This document shows positions 7,238 to 15,413 of a stretch of DNA of 64,000 bases, in pieces (position 1 is the stretch's first letter; each line of letters starts with the position of its first letter). Both the position numbers and the translations under genes were made by a program. The DNA is from an uncultured bacterium (lineage in GTDB: Bacteria > Patescibacteriota > Saccharimonadia > Saccharimonadales > Saccharimonadaceae). Under the pieces are notes generated by a model. That model saw nothing but the letters and a program-made list of their open reading frames with translations. It did not search any database and was not told where the DNA came from. The stretch lies in assembly GCA_938017895.1 (NCBI GenBank), contig CALIJI010000010.1:1-64000 (forward strand), given 5' to 3'.

Positions 7238-8425
7238 TAGTCTAGCGAAGAAACCTTCATGCGTGCTCTCACGCTTGTTTTCTTCTGGCGTATAGTGCAA
7301 CCCCTCTAGCATTAGACCTACCGCCGCAGCGAATTCTGGTTTTTTAACGTCTTCAGAAATTGTACTCTCAATATCAATTTTACCAATCTGAGAAGCTAGC
7401 TCTAGAGATTTCTTAGAGTATTCTGCAAGTTTCTTCATATTTGCACCACCACCGACAAGAACCACACCACTAGGAAGTTGCTTATTACATCCAGCCGCTT
7501 TAAATTCTTTTTGAATTTCCTCAAATATTTCCTCAAGTCGTGCCTCTACAACCTCATCTATTTCTAGAGTGTTAAAGCTATAGTGTTCGTGACCATTTTT
7601 TATCATTACATCACGATGGTTATCTCGAATACCAGCAATCGCGTGTTTAATTTTAATATCTTCGGCTATCTCTGGGGTAACCTTTAGACAGATCGCAAGA
7701 TCATTAGTAATATTATTACCACCAATTGGAATTACTCGTAGGTACTGTAAATCCCCATCTTCAAAGATCGCTATACCAGTAGTTGTAGCACCGAAATCTA
7801 TCACAGCCACACCATTCTCTTTTTGTTTTTCAGACAATACAGAAGATGAAGCCGCCAAAACGCTCGGTATAATACCCGCTGGTTCTATCTGCGCTTTATC
7901 AGCGACCTGACGCAAGTTATCAATATGAGGCACCATTCCTGAAATTACATTTGCGTGCACTTCAAGGCGAGTTCCACGCATTCCTAATGGATCAGAAATT
8001 CCATCTTGTCCATCAAGGCAATACGAATAAGGTATAAAATCCAAAATTTCTCGATTTGCAGGAATCTTACCAATTGTAGCAACTTCTTCAAGACGCATCA
8101 AATCGTCCTCAGAAACTTCTTGGTTTTGCGAATTAACAGCAACCATTCCTTCTGACTTGGTGCTTAAAATATGATTTCCATTAAGACTTAGAGCTGCTCT
8201 ATCTATCGTAAATCCACTAGTACGTTCCGCATCAGCAAGCGCAGAATCAATAGCCTCATAAGGACCTTCCAGATGCGACACGACACCTTTCTTCATACCG
8301 CTGTTTTCACGGACTCCGACTCCTACAATCGTCGGCTTATTTTCGGAATTTAAGCTAGCTACTACACACTTAACAGTAGTTGTTCCAACATCAATCCCTG
8401 CTATATATCGAGAATTCTCATTCAT
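7220..8425 (-). CDS. ftsA: Cell division protein FtsA
   Basis: Actin-like ATPase that tethers FtsZ to the membrane. It opens with the phosphate-1 motif RYIAGIDVGTTTVKCVV, carries the SHS2-type 1C insertion, a second phosphate loop (VAVIDFGATTTGIAIF, about 206-221) and the adenosine motif VVLVGGGANMKKL. The C-terminus GFFARLFKRNK is the amphipathic membrane-targeting helix. Length (401) is normal. A consensus-like promoter whose -10 ends 6 nt before the ATG predicts a leaderless mRNA. ftsZ follows after 33 nt, then nrdR and the small thioredoxin-like gene. Confidence 0.97.
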   Translation of the reverse strand: MNENSRYIAGIDVGTTTVKCVVASLNSENKPTIVGVGVRENSGMKKGVVSHLEGPYEAIDSALADAERTSGFTIDRAALSLNGNHILSTKSEGMVAVNSQNQEVSEDDLMRLEEVATIGKIPANREILDFIPYSYCLDGQDGISDPLGMRGTRLEVHANVISGMVPHIDNLRQVADKAQIEPAGIIPSVLAASSSVLSEKQKENGVAVIDFGATTTGIAIFEDGDLQYLRVIPIGGNNITNDLAICLKVTPEIAEDIKIKHAIAGIRDNHRDVMIKNGHEHYSFNTLEIDEVVEARLEEIFEEIQKEFKAAGCNKQLPSGVVLVGGGANMKKLAEYSKKSLELASQIGKIDIESTISEDVKKPEFAAAVGLMLEGLHYTPEENKRESTHEGFFARLFKRNK

Positions 8426-8431
8426 TCTTTT

Positions 8432-8460
8432 ATTATACAGCTTATGTCAATTTTTATCAA
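8432..8460 (-). promoter_or_regulatory. ftsA promoter, leaderless geometry
   Basis: Minus strand: TTGATA (8455-8460), 17-bp spacer, TATAAT (8432-8437), then exactly 6 nt to the ATG. Confidence 0.85.
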
Positions 8461-8482
8461 GAGAAAACTACTTTAGAATAGC

Positions 8483-9037
8483 TTATTTTATACCTTTTTG
8501 TTTCAGGATTTGCGCCGTGTAAGTATCTGGTTCATTATTAGTTTCGTCAATACCTAATACCCTTAAAACATCCCAAAGTTCTTGTCGAACAGCTGGTTCA
8601 TTTTCGCCCTTGTCAAGAGCTCTTTCTAGCTTAATATAAGTCCCTAGGCCTTCAACATCATCAAGGTAAAAAACTGTATCCTCAACTTGTAATTTTTGGC
8701 GATTACGCATAACCTCAGCTTTTATCTCAAACCCAAGCTGCTGAAGCATGTTGGCAGTATCAGAATAGTTCAAAACTCCAGTCGTAAAAATTAAGTCAAC
8801 GTTTTCCGCTTCAATGTGGCGTTTTTGAACTAGCTGATACCAAGGCTTGCGCTTAGGATCGATAATCTCCGTACGAAGAAGCATTTTTGGCAGTTTGCGA
8901 CTTGGCTCATAGCCACGCGGCAAAAACACTCGATCATGTTGAAAAATAGGCTTACCAAAATCATGCCCTGCCGCCTGAATATTTTTAATTAAATTCGTTT
9001 TATTTTGAACTTTTGCTTTTACGATAACAGTCTTCAT
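8483..9037 (-). CDS. CYTH-domain protein with altered ExExK motif
   Basis: A 184-residue protein resembling the CYTH family (class IV adenylate cyclase, thiamine triphosphatase and related triphosphate enzymes). Supporting features are the N-terminal strand TVIVKAKV, basic residues in RVFLPRG and LLRTEI, and the late motif FYLDDVEGLGTYIKLER, where CYTH proteins place substrate and metal residues. The signature ExExK reads TxIxK here, so both metal-binding glutamates appear to be missing. Substrate is unknown and the activity may be altered or lost. A TATAAT at 9045-9050 ends 7 nt before the ATG. Confidence 0.65.
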   Translation of the reverse strand: MKTVIVKAKVQNKTNLIKNIQAAGHDFGKPIFQHDRVFLPRGYEPSRKLPKMLLRTEIIDPKRKPWYQLVQKRHIEAENVDLIFTTGVLNYSDTANMLQQLGFEIKAEVMRNRQKLQVEDTVFYLDDVEGLGTYIKLERALDKGENEPAVRQELWDVLRVLGIDETNNEPDTYTAQILKQKGIK

Positions 9038-9044
9038 AACTCAG

Positions 9045-9050
9045 ATTATA
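9045..9050 (-). promoter_or_regulatory. -10 box of the CYTH gene, leaderless geometry
   Basis: TATAAT on the minus strand, 7 nt from the start codon at 9037. Confidence 0.6.
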
Positions 9051-9094
9051 TCATTTTTTAACAAAAAGATCAATTGAAGATAATTATCTTGATT

Positions 9095-9883
9095 CTATAG
9101 TTTATTATTTTGTCGCCAGCTTTCACTCAAACAAACAGTTGCAGCCATTGCTACATTTAAACTTTCAATTTTTGCGCTATGTGGAATTTTTACTTTTTTG
9201 GTTGCTAGTTTTTGAATATCTTCTGAAACCCCAGCGCCTTCATTACCAAAAATCCAAACCTTTGGTCTATTTAAATTTTCATCATAAATAGATTTATCAG
9301 CTTCTAGACTTGTGGCAAAAACCGGAATATCAAACCGAGAAATTTCGCTCTTCAAATCATGTTTTTCAAAAATTTTAAGCTCAAAATGTGCCCCCATACC
9401 AGAACGCAAAACCTTTGGCGACCAAGCTGAAACCGTTCCGATCGAACAAATAACTTGTTCAACACCAAAAGCAGCTGCACTCCGTAAAATAGTACCAAGG
9501 TTTCCTGGATCTTGAATATTCTCAAGGATCAGTGTCTCTGCGAGTGGATTTATTTCTATTAATTTCGGTATTCCAACCACAAATAAAATACCAACTCCGT
9601 CAACAACAGGAGAAATCTTCATAAAAAGACTTTCGGGGATCTCTATTATTCTGACATCTCTAGAGTAACACTCTGTTAATATTCCAATAACTTCTGTTGA
9701 TTTCACCCCTTCGCTAACCACGCATAATTCAGGGTTGCCGATCTTTACTAAATACTCCTTAGTTAAATGAACGCCATCCAAAATAGTTAGATTATTTTTT
9801 GTTCGCGCGCTCTGTTTACTACTCAGTTGAACAAGTTTTTTAATCAAAGGATTATGAGCGGAAGTTATTTTTTCGGTATTCAT
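9095..9883 (-). CDS. SpoU/TrmH-family RNA 2'-O-methyltransferase
   Basis: A 262-residue member of the SPOUT class that methylates ribose 2'-OH in rRNA or tRNA using SAM. The three SpoU motifs are clear: ENIQDPGNLGTILRSAAAFG (about 140-160), VWIFGNEGAGVS and IPHSAKIESLNVAMAATVCL, which form the trefoil knot. An N-terminal substrate-binding domain (ITSAHNPLIKKLVQLSSKQS) resembles RlmB or TsnR-like enzymes. The exact target nucleotide cannot be assigned. Its ATG overlaps the glycyl-tRNA synthetase stop as TAATG, so it is translationally coupled to that gene. Confidence 0.9.
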   Translation of the reverse strand: MNTEKITSAHNPLIKKLVQLSSKQSARTKNNLTILDGVHLTKEYLVKIGNPELCVVSEGVKSTEVIGILTECYSRDVRIIEIPESLFMKISPVVDGVGILFVVGIPKLIEINPLAETLILENIQDPGNLGTILRSAAAFGVEQVICSIGTVSAWSPKVLRSGMGAHFELKIFEKHDLKSEISRFDIPVFATSLEADKSIYDENLNRPKVWIFGNEGAGVSEDIQKLATKKVKIPHSAKIESLNVAMAATVCLSESWRQNNKL

Positions 9884-11232
9884 TAAATCTCACTTGCTTC
9901 GACGCGAATTTGCGAAGCGTCATCTCGATTTCGAACGCTCACCAAACCATCACCTTCAATTGTATCAAAATCGATTACAACAACTTTTGGCACACCGATT
10001 TCATCGGCCTTGGCGTAAACCTTTCCAACTTTTCCGCTCAAATCAAATTCAACATTTTTGTATTTTTGGCGAAGTTCAAGATAAACTTCTCGTGCTTTCT
10101 CAACCAAAGCTTCTTTATTTTTAAGAAGTGGCGCCACAATAATTTTTGTTGGAGCAAGATTTTCAGGTAATGCCAAAAAAATGCGAGTTTTGCCATCAGT
10201 TTCAACTTCGCGATAAGCATTCGAAAGAACCGCCATCAAAAGCCGCTCAACGCCAAAACTTGGCTCAATCACATGAGGAATAAACTTTTTACGCGTTTGT
10301 TTGTCGGTGTATTCCATACTTTTACCACTCGCTCGCTGGATATTCGCAAGATCAAAATCAGTGCGATAAGCAATCCCCATCAGCTCTTCTTTACCGATTG
10401 GGTAGTTAAATTCGAAATCAACAGTGCGTTTTGAATAATGCGCGCGGTCTTCTTCTGGAACTTCAAGCTCATATAGAGAACTTTGTGGCAAGCCCATTTT
10501 TTCAGTTAAGAATTTTCGAACTAAATCAAGCAATTTTTCAAATTCAGCCTCCCAATTCTCAGGATCTACAAAATATTCAATCTCCATTTGTTCGAACTCA
10601 CGAGAACGAAAAACAAAATCTCGAGGCGAAATCTCGTTTCGAAAGGCTTTTCCTTGTTGCGCAAGACCAAATGGCAAGCTTGGATAAAATGAATCAACTA
10701 CATTTTTGTAATTAGTAAAAATCCCCTGAGCGGTTTCTGGTCGAAGATATGCAGTTGAATTTTCATTCACCACTGCACCAACATTAGTTTGAAACATCAT
10801 ATTGAAACTACGAACTTCACTAAGCTCATTCCCTTTTGGCGATTTTAGGCCTTGCTCACGGATAATTTCAGTGATTTTTTCATTCGAAAGACCTTCTGCT
10901 TCGATTCCAGCATCTTTTAAAAGATGATCAGCGCGATATCGCTCGCCAGTTTTTAGATCTTCTACCAAAGGGTCAGCGAAAGTTGCAGCATGGCCACTCG
11001 CTTGCCAAACTTTTGGATTCATGATAATCGCAGCATCAACACCAAACATATCTTCACGATTCTCGACAAAGAAATTCCACCACTCATTCATGATTTTGCG
11101 CTTCAAAGCTAGCCCGAGTGGGCCGTAATCCCAAGTTCCGCGCATTCCGCCATAAACTTCACTACCCTGCCAAATAAAACCACGCCGTTTGGCAAGGCTC
11201 ACAATTTTTTCCATTAAATCTTCGTTCTTCAT
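9883..11232 (-). CDS. glyQS: Glycyl-tRNA synthetase, class II homodimeric type
   Basis: Charges tRNA-Gly. It is the single-chain alpha2 type (GlyQS), not the alpha2beta2 type. MRGTWDYGPLGLALKRKI near the N-terminus, EISPRDFVFRSREFEQMEIE (motif 2 region) and the C-terminal anticodon-binding domain (KIIVAPLLKNKEALVEKARE) identify it. An upstream in-frame TTG would add five residues, but GGAGG lies 5 nt before the ATG at 11232, so that start is preferred (449 residues). A TATAAT at 11258-11263 gives a leader of about 20 nt. A SpoU methyltransferase follows as TAATG. Confidence 0.96.
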   Translation of the reverse strand: MKNEDLMEKIVSLAKRRGFIWQGSEVYGGMRGTWDYGPLGLALKRKIMNEWWNFFVENREDMFGVDAAIIMNPKVWQASGHAATFADPLVEDLKTGERYRADHLLKDAGIEAEGLSNEKITEIIREQGLKSPKGNELSEVRSFNMMFQTNVGAVVNENSTAYLRPETAQGIFTNYKNVVDSFYPSLPFGLAQQGKAFRNEISPRDFVFRSREFEQMEIEYFVDPENWEAEFEKLLDLVRKFLTEKMGLPQSSLYELEVPEEDRAHYSKRTVDFEFNYPIGKEELMGIAYRTDFDLANIQRASGKSMEYTDKQTRKKFIPHVIEPSFGVERLLMAVLSNAYREVETDGKTRIFLALPENLAPTKIIVAPLLKNKEALVEKAREVYLELRQKYKNVEFDLSGKVGKVYAKADEIGVPKVVVIDFDTIEGDGLVSVRNRDDASQIRVEASEI

Positions 11233-11257
11233 TTTTCCTCCGTGCAATTTGTCTTCT

Positions 11258-11263
11258 ATTATA
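11258..11263 (-). promoter_or_regulatory. -10 box of glyQS
   Basis: TATAAT on the minus strand about 25 nt before the ATG, with a weak TCGAAA at 17-bp spacing inside the preceding terminator. Confidence 0.5.
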
Positions 11264-11265
11264 TC

Positions 11266-11295
11266 AAAAAAGCTCCCGTTTTTCGAGAGCTTTTT
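11266..11295 (-). terminator. Terminator of the surface-protein gene 11314-12624
   Basis: AAAAAGCTC arm (11266-11274) pairs with GAGCTTTTT (11287-11295) across a C-rich bulge and TTTTT loop, with a U-run on the minus strand after the gene. Confidence 0.8.
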
Positions 11296-11313
11296 GTTTG
11301 AATTACCACAAAA

Positions 11314-12624
11314 TTAGATTTTTATTTTTGCTAATTTTTTGCGGAAAACTACCGCAGTAGTTACACCCAAACCAGCAAAAGCTAGAATAATGAAATTTTG
11401 AGATTGTTCAAAACCGGTGTTTGGAGCTTGAACTTTCGCTTCTGAAGGTTTTTCATCTTTTGGAACCTCAACAGCTGGTTGTGGTTGAGCTGGAGCTGGA
11501 GTTGGCGCAGGAGCAGGTTTTTGTGGCTTTGCTTCTGGTTTACGGATTTTGGCGTAGGTTTCTACATTACTTCCAAATATTGACCCACCTCCATTAAAGT
11601 CTTTTTTGTCGATAGTCTTACCATCTGGCGCAATTAATTCAGTAGTCTGTTTGATACCGCTAATTGTTCCATTTTTGATAGTTGAGCCATCTACTACTTT
11701 TACAGAAGAGATCCAACCCCTATAGATACTGTCTGTTGCGGGCATATCTTTTAATACTTCTAAGACTACTTCAGTTTCAGAACGAGATATAATTTTTAAT
11801 TCCATACCTGGACCACCCGCAAAGTATACGCCATATTTATTCACTGGAGTTGAAGCGGAAATACCGTTACGTATTTTCGAAAATGATATAACTGAGCCAA
11901 TAGGATGAGTTTTATCACTGAAAAGAACCGAAGAGTCGTTATGCATAGTAACTTTTAACTTAGATCCAGCTTTAACAGGATTATTTCTAAATTGCACTAT
12001 AGTTGGCCCAAAAACTGAGCTATCATTATTTGAATTAAACTGAACAGCAGCACCATCAACAATAGTATTATTTAAATTCAATAATGGAGATTTAGTTAAT
12101 TTAACATCTTCACCTTTTAAAGTAGTACTACCAATAATCTTAGTTTCTACAGTAACATCACGATTTACAAGAGAAAAATAGTTAGCGTTATTGTTAGAAA
12201 TAGAAGTTTTAAAGTTAGCATATTTTTCAATATTCTTAGTAAAAATAATCTTCCCCTGCCAAATAATGGCTCCAGGTTTAGCATTCTCGTCATCGTGAGG
12301 AACAGACTGATAGTTCAAATCATGACCATCGCTATATTTCTTATCAACTGAGATTTCACCAATCTTCTCATTTTTATACTTGAGGTCTACTTTTCCTGCA
12401 GGAATCAGAGATATATTCTCAGCACGAAAAGTCGCCCAATCGCCTTCTTTAACATTCTGGCCAGAGATATCAATAGACCACTCACGCCCGCTGCTCTTAA
12501 TACTCGTAGGCTCAATCTTCAACCTACTCGTAATATCCTCAGCAGCAAAAGCAGAAGAGCCAAGGCTCACTACTGATAACAATGCTGCAAGAATAAAAAT
12601 CGATATTTTACTTCGAAAATTCAT
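11314..12624 (-). CDS. Secreted surface protein with PNTG-type C-terminal anchor
   Basis: A 436-residue envelope protein. The signal peptide is MNFRSKISIFILAALL followed by a small-residue stretch ending SSAFA-AED. The body is beta-rich, with a strand pattern like MSCRAMM-type adhesin domains (inference). It is followed by a proline-rich stretch (KPQKPAPAPTPAPAQPQPA) and a C-terminal sorting-like signal: APNTGF, a hydrophobic helix, then RKKLAKIKI. An upstream in-frame ATG would add 10 residues, but GGAG lies 5 nt before the ATG at 12624. It resembles the protein at 16704-18059 in architecture. No sortase gene is in the window. Confidence 0.8.
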   Translation of the reverse strand: MNFRSKISIFILAALLSVVSLGSSAFAAEDITSRLKIEPTSIKSSGREWSIDISGQNVKEGDWATFRAENISLIPAGKVDLKYKNEKIGEISVDKKYSDGHDLNYQSVPHDDENAKPGAIIWQGKIIFTKNIEKYANFKTSISNNNANYFSLVNRDVTVETKIIGSTTLKGEDVKLTKSPLLNLNNTIVDGAAVQFNSNNDSSVFGPTIVQFRNNPVKAGSKLKVTMHNDSSVLFSDKTHPIGSVISFSKIRNGISASTPVNKYGVYFAGGPGMELKIISRSETEVVLEVLKDMPATDSIYRGWISSVKVVDGSTIKNGTISGIKQTTELIAPDGKTIDKKDFNGGGSIFGSNVETYAKIRKPEAKPQKPAPAPTPAPAQPQPAVEVPKDEKPSEAKVQAPNTGFEQSQNFIILAFAGLGVTTAVVFRKKLAKIKI

Positions 12625-12664
12625 TTTTTCTCCTATTTTTAATTTATAAAACACTTATGGTTAA

Positions 12665-12693
12665 ATTTTATCATGATCCGGCACAAAAAGCAA
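12665..12693 (-). promoter_or_regulatory. Promoter of surface-protein gene 11314-12624
   Basis: Minus strand: TTGCTT (12688-12693), 17 bp, TGA-TAAAAT (12665-12670, extended -10). The -35 sits inside the recO terminator hairpin. Confidence 0.7.
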
Positions 12694-12702
12694 ATGCTTT
12701 TT
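12685..12702 (-). terminator. recO terminator
   Basis: Hairpin AAAAAGC (12685-12691) with GCTTTTT (12696-12702), 4-nt loop. It overlaps the last bases of recO and the -35 box of the next gene. Confidence 0.7.
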
Positions 12703-13366
12703 ATTCTCTAAAAAAGACCTTATTAATATCTCGCAGAATACGGTTTCCATTCTTAACCTTCGAAATAATCCGTGGCTCACTAGATAGCATTAATCGCAAG
12801 AATTTAATATGATTAGCGCTAAACTTGCCATTCTCGTTTGGGATAAAAACCTTATCAAAAATATCAAAATCATATCTTTTATCAGGTAATAACGCATTGC
12901 CAAAACTATCGATTTCTAAATTTAGCTCTTCACCAATCGCTTCATTCGTTTGCATAATAAACCAGCTGCGAATTAGCCCTAGGTCAATACTTAAGTCGTT
13001 TAAACTCACAAAAGTTTTCAACAAAATATCAAAAAAATCTGCGCTATCAATATGCTCACTCAAACTGCTAATTTTTTTAATCGCAAAATAACCAAACTCA
13101 GTCCGATCCAAATCCTTAATAATCTCGCCAAAAAACTCACGCATCCTAGCCGAAATTATAGTTTTCATCTCATTCTTGCCTTTCATCAAGACAATTTCGT
13201 TCAGAGCAAAAACCTCAATCCCACCAGCAAGTTTTGATTTTTGCTTGCGAGCTCCTCGCGCAATGCCTACAACCTTGCCAGCTGGTGTAATAAAATTAAC
13301 AATTCTATCAGCCTCACCAAAATTAGTTCGACGCAGCACTATCGCCAATGTTTTATCTTGTCGCAT
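12701..13366 (-). CDS. recO: DNA repair protein RecO
   Basis: RecO promotes strand annealing and RecA loading in the RecFOR pathway. The N-terminal OB fold (KTLAIVLRRTNFGEADRIVNFITP, then GKVVGIARGARKQKSKLAGG) is diagnostic, followed by a helical domain. It has no zinc-finger cysteines, which is common. At 221 residues it is near the short end for the family. Its start overlaps the 3' end of the upstream receiver gene by 14 nt, so it is the third gene of a kinase-regulator-recO operon, an unusual partner for a repair gene. Confidence 0.93.
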   Translation of the reverse strand: MRQDKTLAIVLRRTNFGEADRIVNFITPAGKVVGIARGARKQKSKLAGGIEVFALNEIVLMKGKNEMKTIISARMREFFGEIIKDLDRTEFGYFAIKKISSLSEHIDSADFFDILLKTFVSLNDLSIDLGLIRSWFIMQTNEAIGEELNLEIDSFGNALLPDKRYDFDIFDKVFIPNENGKFSANHIKFLRLMLSSEPRIISKVKNGNRILRDINKVFFRE

Positions 13367-13715
13367 TTCTACATACCTCTAAAATTTCCTTTGGGCTAGT
13401 TTTAGCCTTGTCTAAAATTGCCTTTATGCCGTACTCTTTTAATGGTTTTTCTTCTAAATTATCTGCTAAATCCGAACAGACTACTACCGGAATCATAGCA
13501 GTATCATAATAGCTCTGTAATTCATGAAGGAGTGCAAAAGCCGAATGGCCGTCCAGCAAGATATCAAGAAAAATCAGATCAGGAGGATTCGTGTCAATCT
13601 GTGAAATTGCATCACCAGCGCTCGAAGATTGCAAGACAATAAAATCTTTTCTTAAAATCCGAGCAAAATTCTCCGCTAAAATTTGATTATCTTCTATAAT
13701 TAAGATTTTCTTCAT
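13353..13715 (-). CDS. Single-domain response regulator (receiver)
   Basis: A 120-residue CheY-like receiver with no output domain. The acidic pair is in ILIIEDNQ, the phospho-acceptor is Asp51 in LIFLDILLD, the Thr/Ser switch lies in VVVCSDLAD and the lysine in ILDKAK, so it looks competent for phosphorylation. The start overlaps the kinase stop (ATGA) and its end overlaps recO by 14 nt, so all three are one operon. With no DNA-binding domain, the output must be by protein contact. The partner is unknown. Confidence 0.92.
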   Translation of the reverse strand: MKKILIIEDNQILAENFARILRKDFIVLQSSSAGDAISQIDTNPPDLIFLDILLDGHSAFALLHELQSYYDTAMIPVVVCSDLADNLEEKPLKEYGIKAILDKAKTSPKEILEVCRNATR

Positions 13716-14428
13716 AGTAAGCTAAGTTGCTCCGATTTATTTAAATCCACGTAAAAAGTATTGCCGTCACGATGACGAATCACGCCAATTTTAGCACCCA
13801 TTGCTTCGGCAAAATTTTGCGCAATAAAAATACCCAAGCCAGAACTTTGCGGTCGCGAAGCTGCACGGACTGGCTGATTTTTTTGCTTTTTTATAACACG
13901 CCAAACAGCCAATGGTAGCTCTTCGCCAAAATCCCTAACTGCAACTCTAACTTTTTTCCCTACTTTTCTAACAGAAACTTCTACTTTTGAATTTGGATCA
14001 GCAGCATATAGAGCATTATCAGAAAAATTAAGTAAAATCGATCTTAATAAATCATAATTAGCTACCACCAAATCAGAGACTTTAGAATTCTTAAATATAA
14101 TTTCACGGCCATGAAGCTCGTAGATTTTGGCCATTTCGCGTTGAATATCACTACAAACCTTGCGCGCGTTGGTCGGTTCAAGCTCAAACATGGCTTCATC
14201 AAGACGAGCAACTTTAGTCAAATCGCTCACTATTCGCAAAGCTCGCTCACTAGTTAAATCAATTTGTTTTAAAATCTTAGTCTTTTCTTGACTAGTAAGA
14301 CTTATCTGTTTGTCGTTTAGAGTTAGTGAAAGTTGACGGATAATCGAAAGGGGAGCTTTCATCTCATGAGCGGCTACAATAAAACTACTGTCGCTCGCTA
14401 TCAGATTAAAAAACTCCCCTTCATTCAT
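13712..14428 (-). CDS. Soluble sensor histidine kinase without sensor domain
   Basis: A 238-residue HisKA-HATPase kinase. The H-box is AAHEMKAPLSIIRQL with phospho-acceptor His21 almost at the N-terminus. The N-box region is LLRSILLNFSDNALYA, followed by VRDFGEELP (G1) and SSGLGIFIAQNFAEAMG (G2). There is no transmembrane segment, PAS or GAF domain, so it must sense a cytoplasmic signal or be driven by another protein. A TATAAT at 14437-14442 ends 8 nt before the ATG. It is the first gene of the operon with a lone receiver and recO. Confidence 0.9.
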   Translation of the reverse strand: MNEGEFFNLIASDSSFIVAAHEMKAPLSIIRQLSLTLNDKQISLTSQEKTKILKQIDLTSERALRIVSDLTKVARLDEAMFELEPTNARKVCSDIQREMAKIYELHGREIIFKNSKVSDLVVANYDLLRSILLNFSDNALYAADPNSKVEVSVRKVGKKVRVAVRDFGEELPLAVWRVIKKQKNQPVRAASRPQSSGLGIFIAQNFAEAMGAKIGVIRHRDGNTFYVDLNKSEQLSLL

Positions 14429-14471
14429 ACACTTCTATTATATCACATAGCAGAAGCCGAAAAAGATATTT

Positions 14472-15158
14472 CTATTTAAAATTGATAGTATTAACTATTT
14501 TGTCAAAATCAGCTCGGAATGTCGCGCCACCATCGGTTTTTAGCATTAAGACTTTATCATTAACTTTAAAAAAGTAAGCTACTCCCTGAATCCGGTCGTT
14601 TTTATTCTTATTGTTTGGGAAGAGTCCTTCTAGCTTGGTTGCATTCTTACCATTAGCCAATACAGATGAAGAAGATAATTCTCCTTTATCGATTGTTTTT
14701 TGATATTCATTCAATACATTTTCTAATGAAGAATTATAGATAGCAACCCTGAGCGCAAATCGCTGACTAACCTTTGAATTATCATCGGTACTTAACACCG
14801 GCGGAACAGTAGTTGGATGGAAAAATGCATAATAATTAGCCCCGTCAGCACCGTTTGAAGCTACATACGAGCTCCAAGTCTTAGGGTAAGAAAAACTAAC
14901 ACTACCTAGATCGGCTGGTCCACTAAACACTAAGTTAGGGTTTTTTTCTCGCTGGGCGTATTTTTCAGCTTGATCTTCAGCTTCTTTTTTCTTAGCAGCA
15001 GCTTCGGCTAATTCTATTTTATTATCAATATTGCTCTGAGCCTCTCGATAATTGATAAAAGCCCACACACCAAAAGCGCCTATTCCAACTAGTGCAATTG
15101 ATAAAAGAATTATTACAATCGTTGAACCTTCAACTTCTCCTCTTCTATTTTTTTTCAT
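14472..15158 (-). CDS. Membrane-anchored protein of unknown function
   Basis: A 228-residue protein with a basic N-terminus (MKKNRRGEVEG), one transmembrane helix (STIVIILLSIALVGIGAFGV), a charged probable coiled coil (about 40-75) and an extracytoplasmic domain beginning FSYPKTWSSYVA, which recalls PsbP-like lipoprotein domains (weak inference). An in-frame ATG 45 nt upstream exists, but the region between holds TTGAAA-17-TATAAT ending 6 nt before the ATG at 15158, so that ATG is chosen and the mRNA should be leaderless. Confidence 0.75.
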   Translation of the reverse strand: MKKNRRGEVEGSTIVIILLSIALVGIGAFGVWAFINYREAQSNIDNKIELAEAAAKKKEAEDQAEKYAQREKNPNLVFSGPADLGSVSFSYPKTWSSYVASNGADGANYYAFFHPTTVPPVLSTDDNSKVSQRFALRVAIYNSSLENVLNEYQKTIDKGELSSSSVLANGKNATKLEGLFPNNKNKNDRIQGVAYFFKVNDKVLMLKTDGGATFRADFDKIVNTINFK

Positions 15159-15164
15159 ATCTCT

Positions 15165-15193
15165 ATTATACTTATGGTTAGTATTTTTTTCAA
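15165..15193 (-). promoter_or_regulatory. Promoter of gene 14472-15158, leaderless geometry
   Basis: Minus strand: TTGAAA (15188-15193), exactly 17 bp, TATAAT (15165-15170), then 6 nt to the ATG. It lies inside a longer open frame and so decides the start. Confidence 0.88.
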
Positions 15194-15218
15194 GAACTTT
15201 CATAACAATAAACGTTAA

Positions 15219-15413
15219 TTAATCTTGCGAAAAATCTCTACTCACAATTTCAATCTCATTAGAAATATTATCCAGATCTGATTCGACTTCATTTACTAGA
15301 TTAATTGCACTCTTGTATTTGCCTGAAATTTCTTCGATTGAAACCTCTCCATTCTCAATCTCTGATAAGATCTTGTCAATCTGTATTATTTTATCATTAA
15401 TTTTGTTTGACAT
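15219..15413 (-). CDS. xseB: Exodeoxyribonuclease VII small subunit
   Basis: A 64-residue helical protein. The pattern IIQIDKILSEIENGEVSIEEISGKYKSAI is the XseB signature (E-x2-L-E-x-G-x-L-E-E in related proteins, here ENGEVSIEE). It binds the large subunit as a multimer to form the single-strand-specific nuclease. It overlaps xseA by 17 nt and follows it, the common order. Confidence 0.88.
   Translation of the reverse strand: MSNKINDKIIQIDKILSEIENGEVSIEEISGKYKSAINLVNEVESDLDNISNEIEIVSRDFSQD

Noticed and set aside
7220..8425. ftsA as a chaperone (DnaK/Hsp70) gene
   Set aside because: Shared actin-fold motifs only; the SHS2-type insertion, amphipathic C-terminus and adjacent ftsZ identify FtsA.
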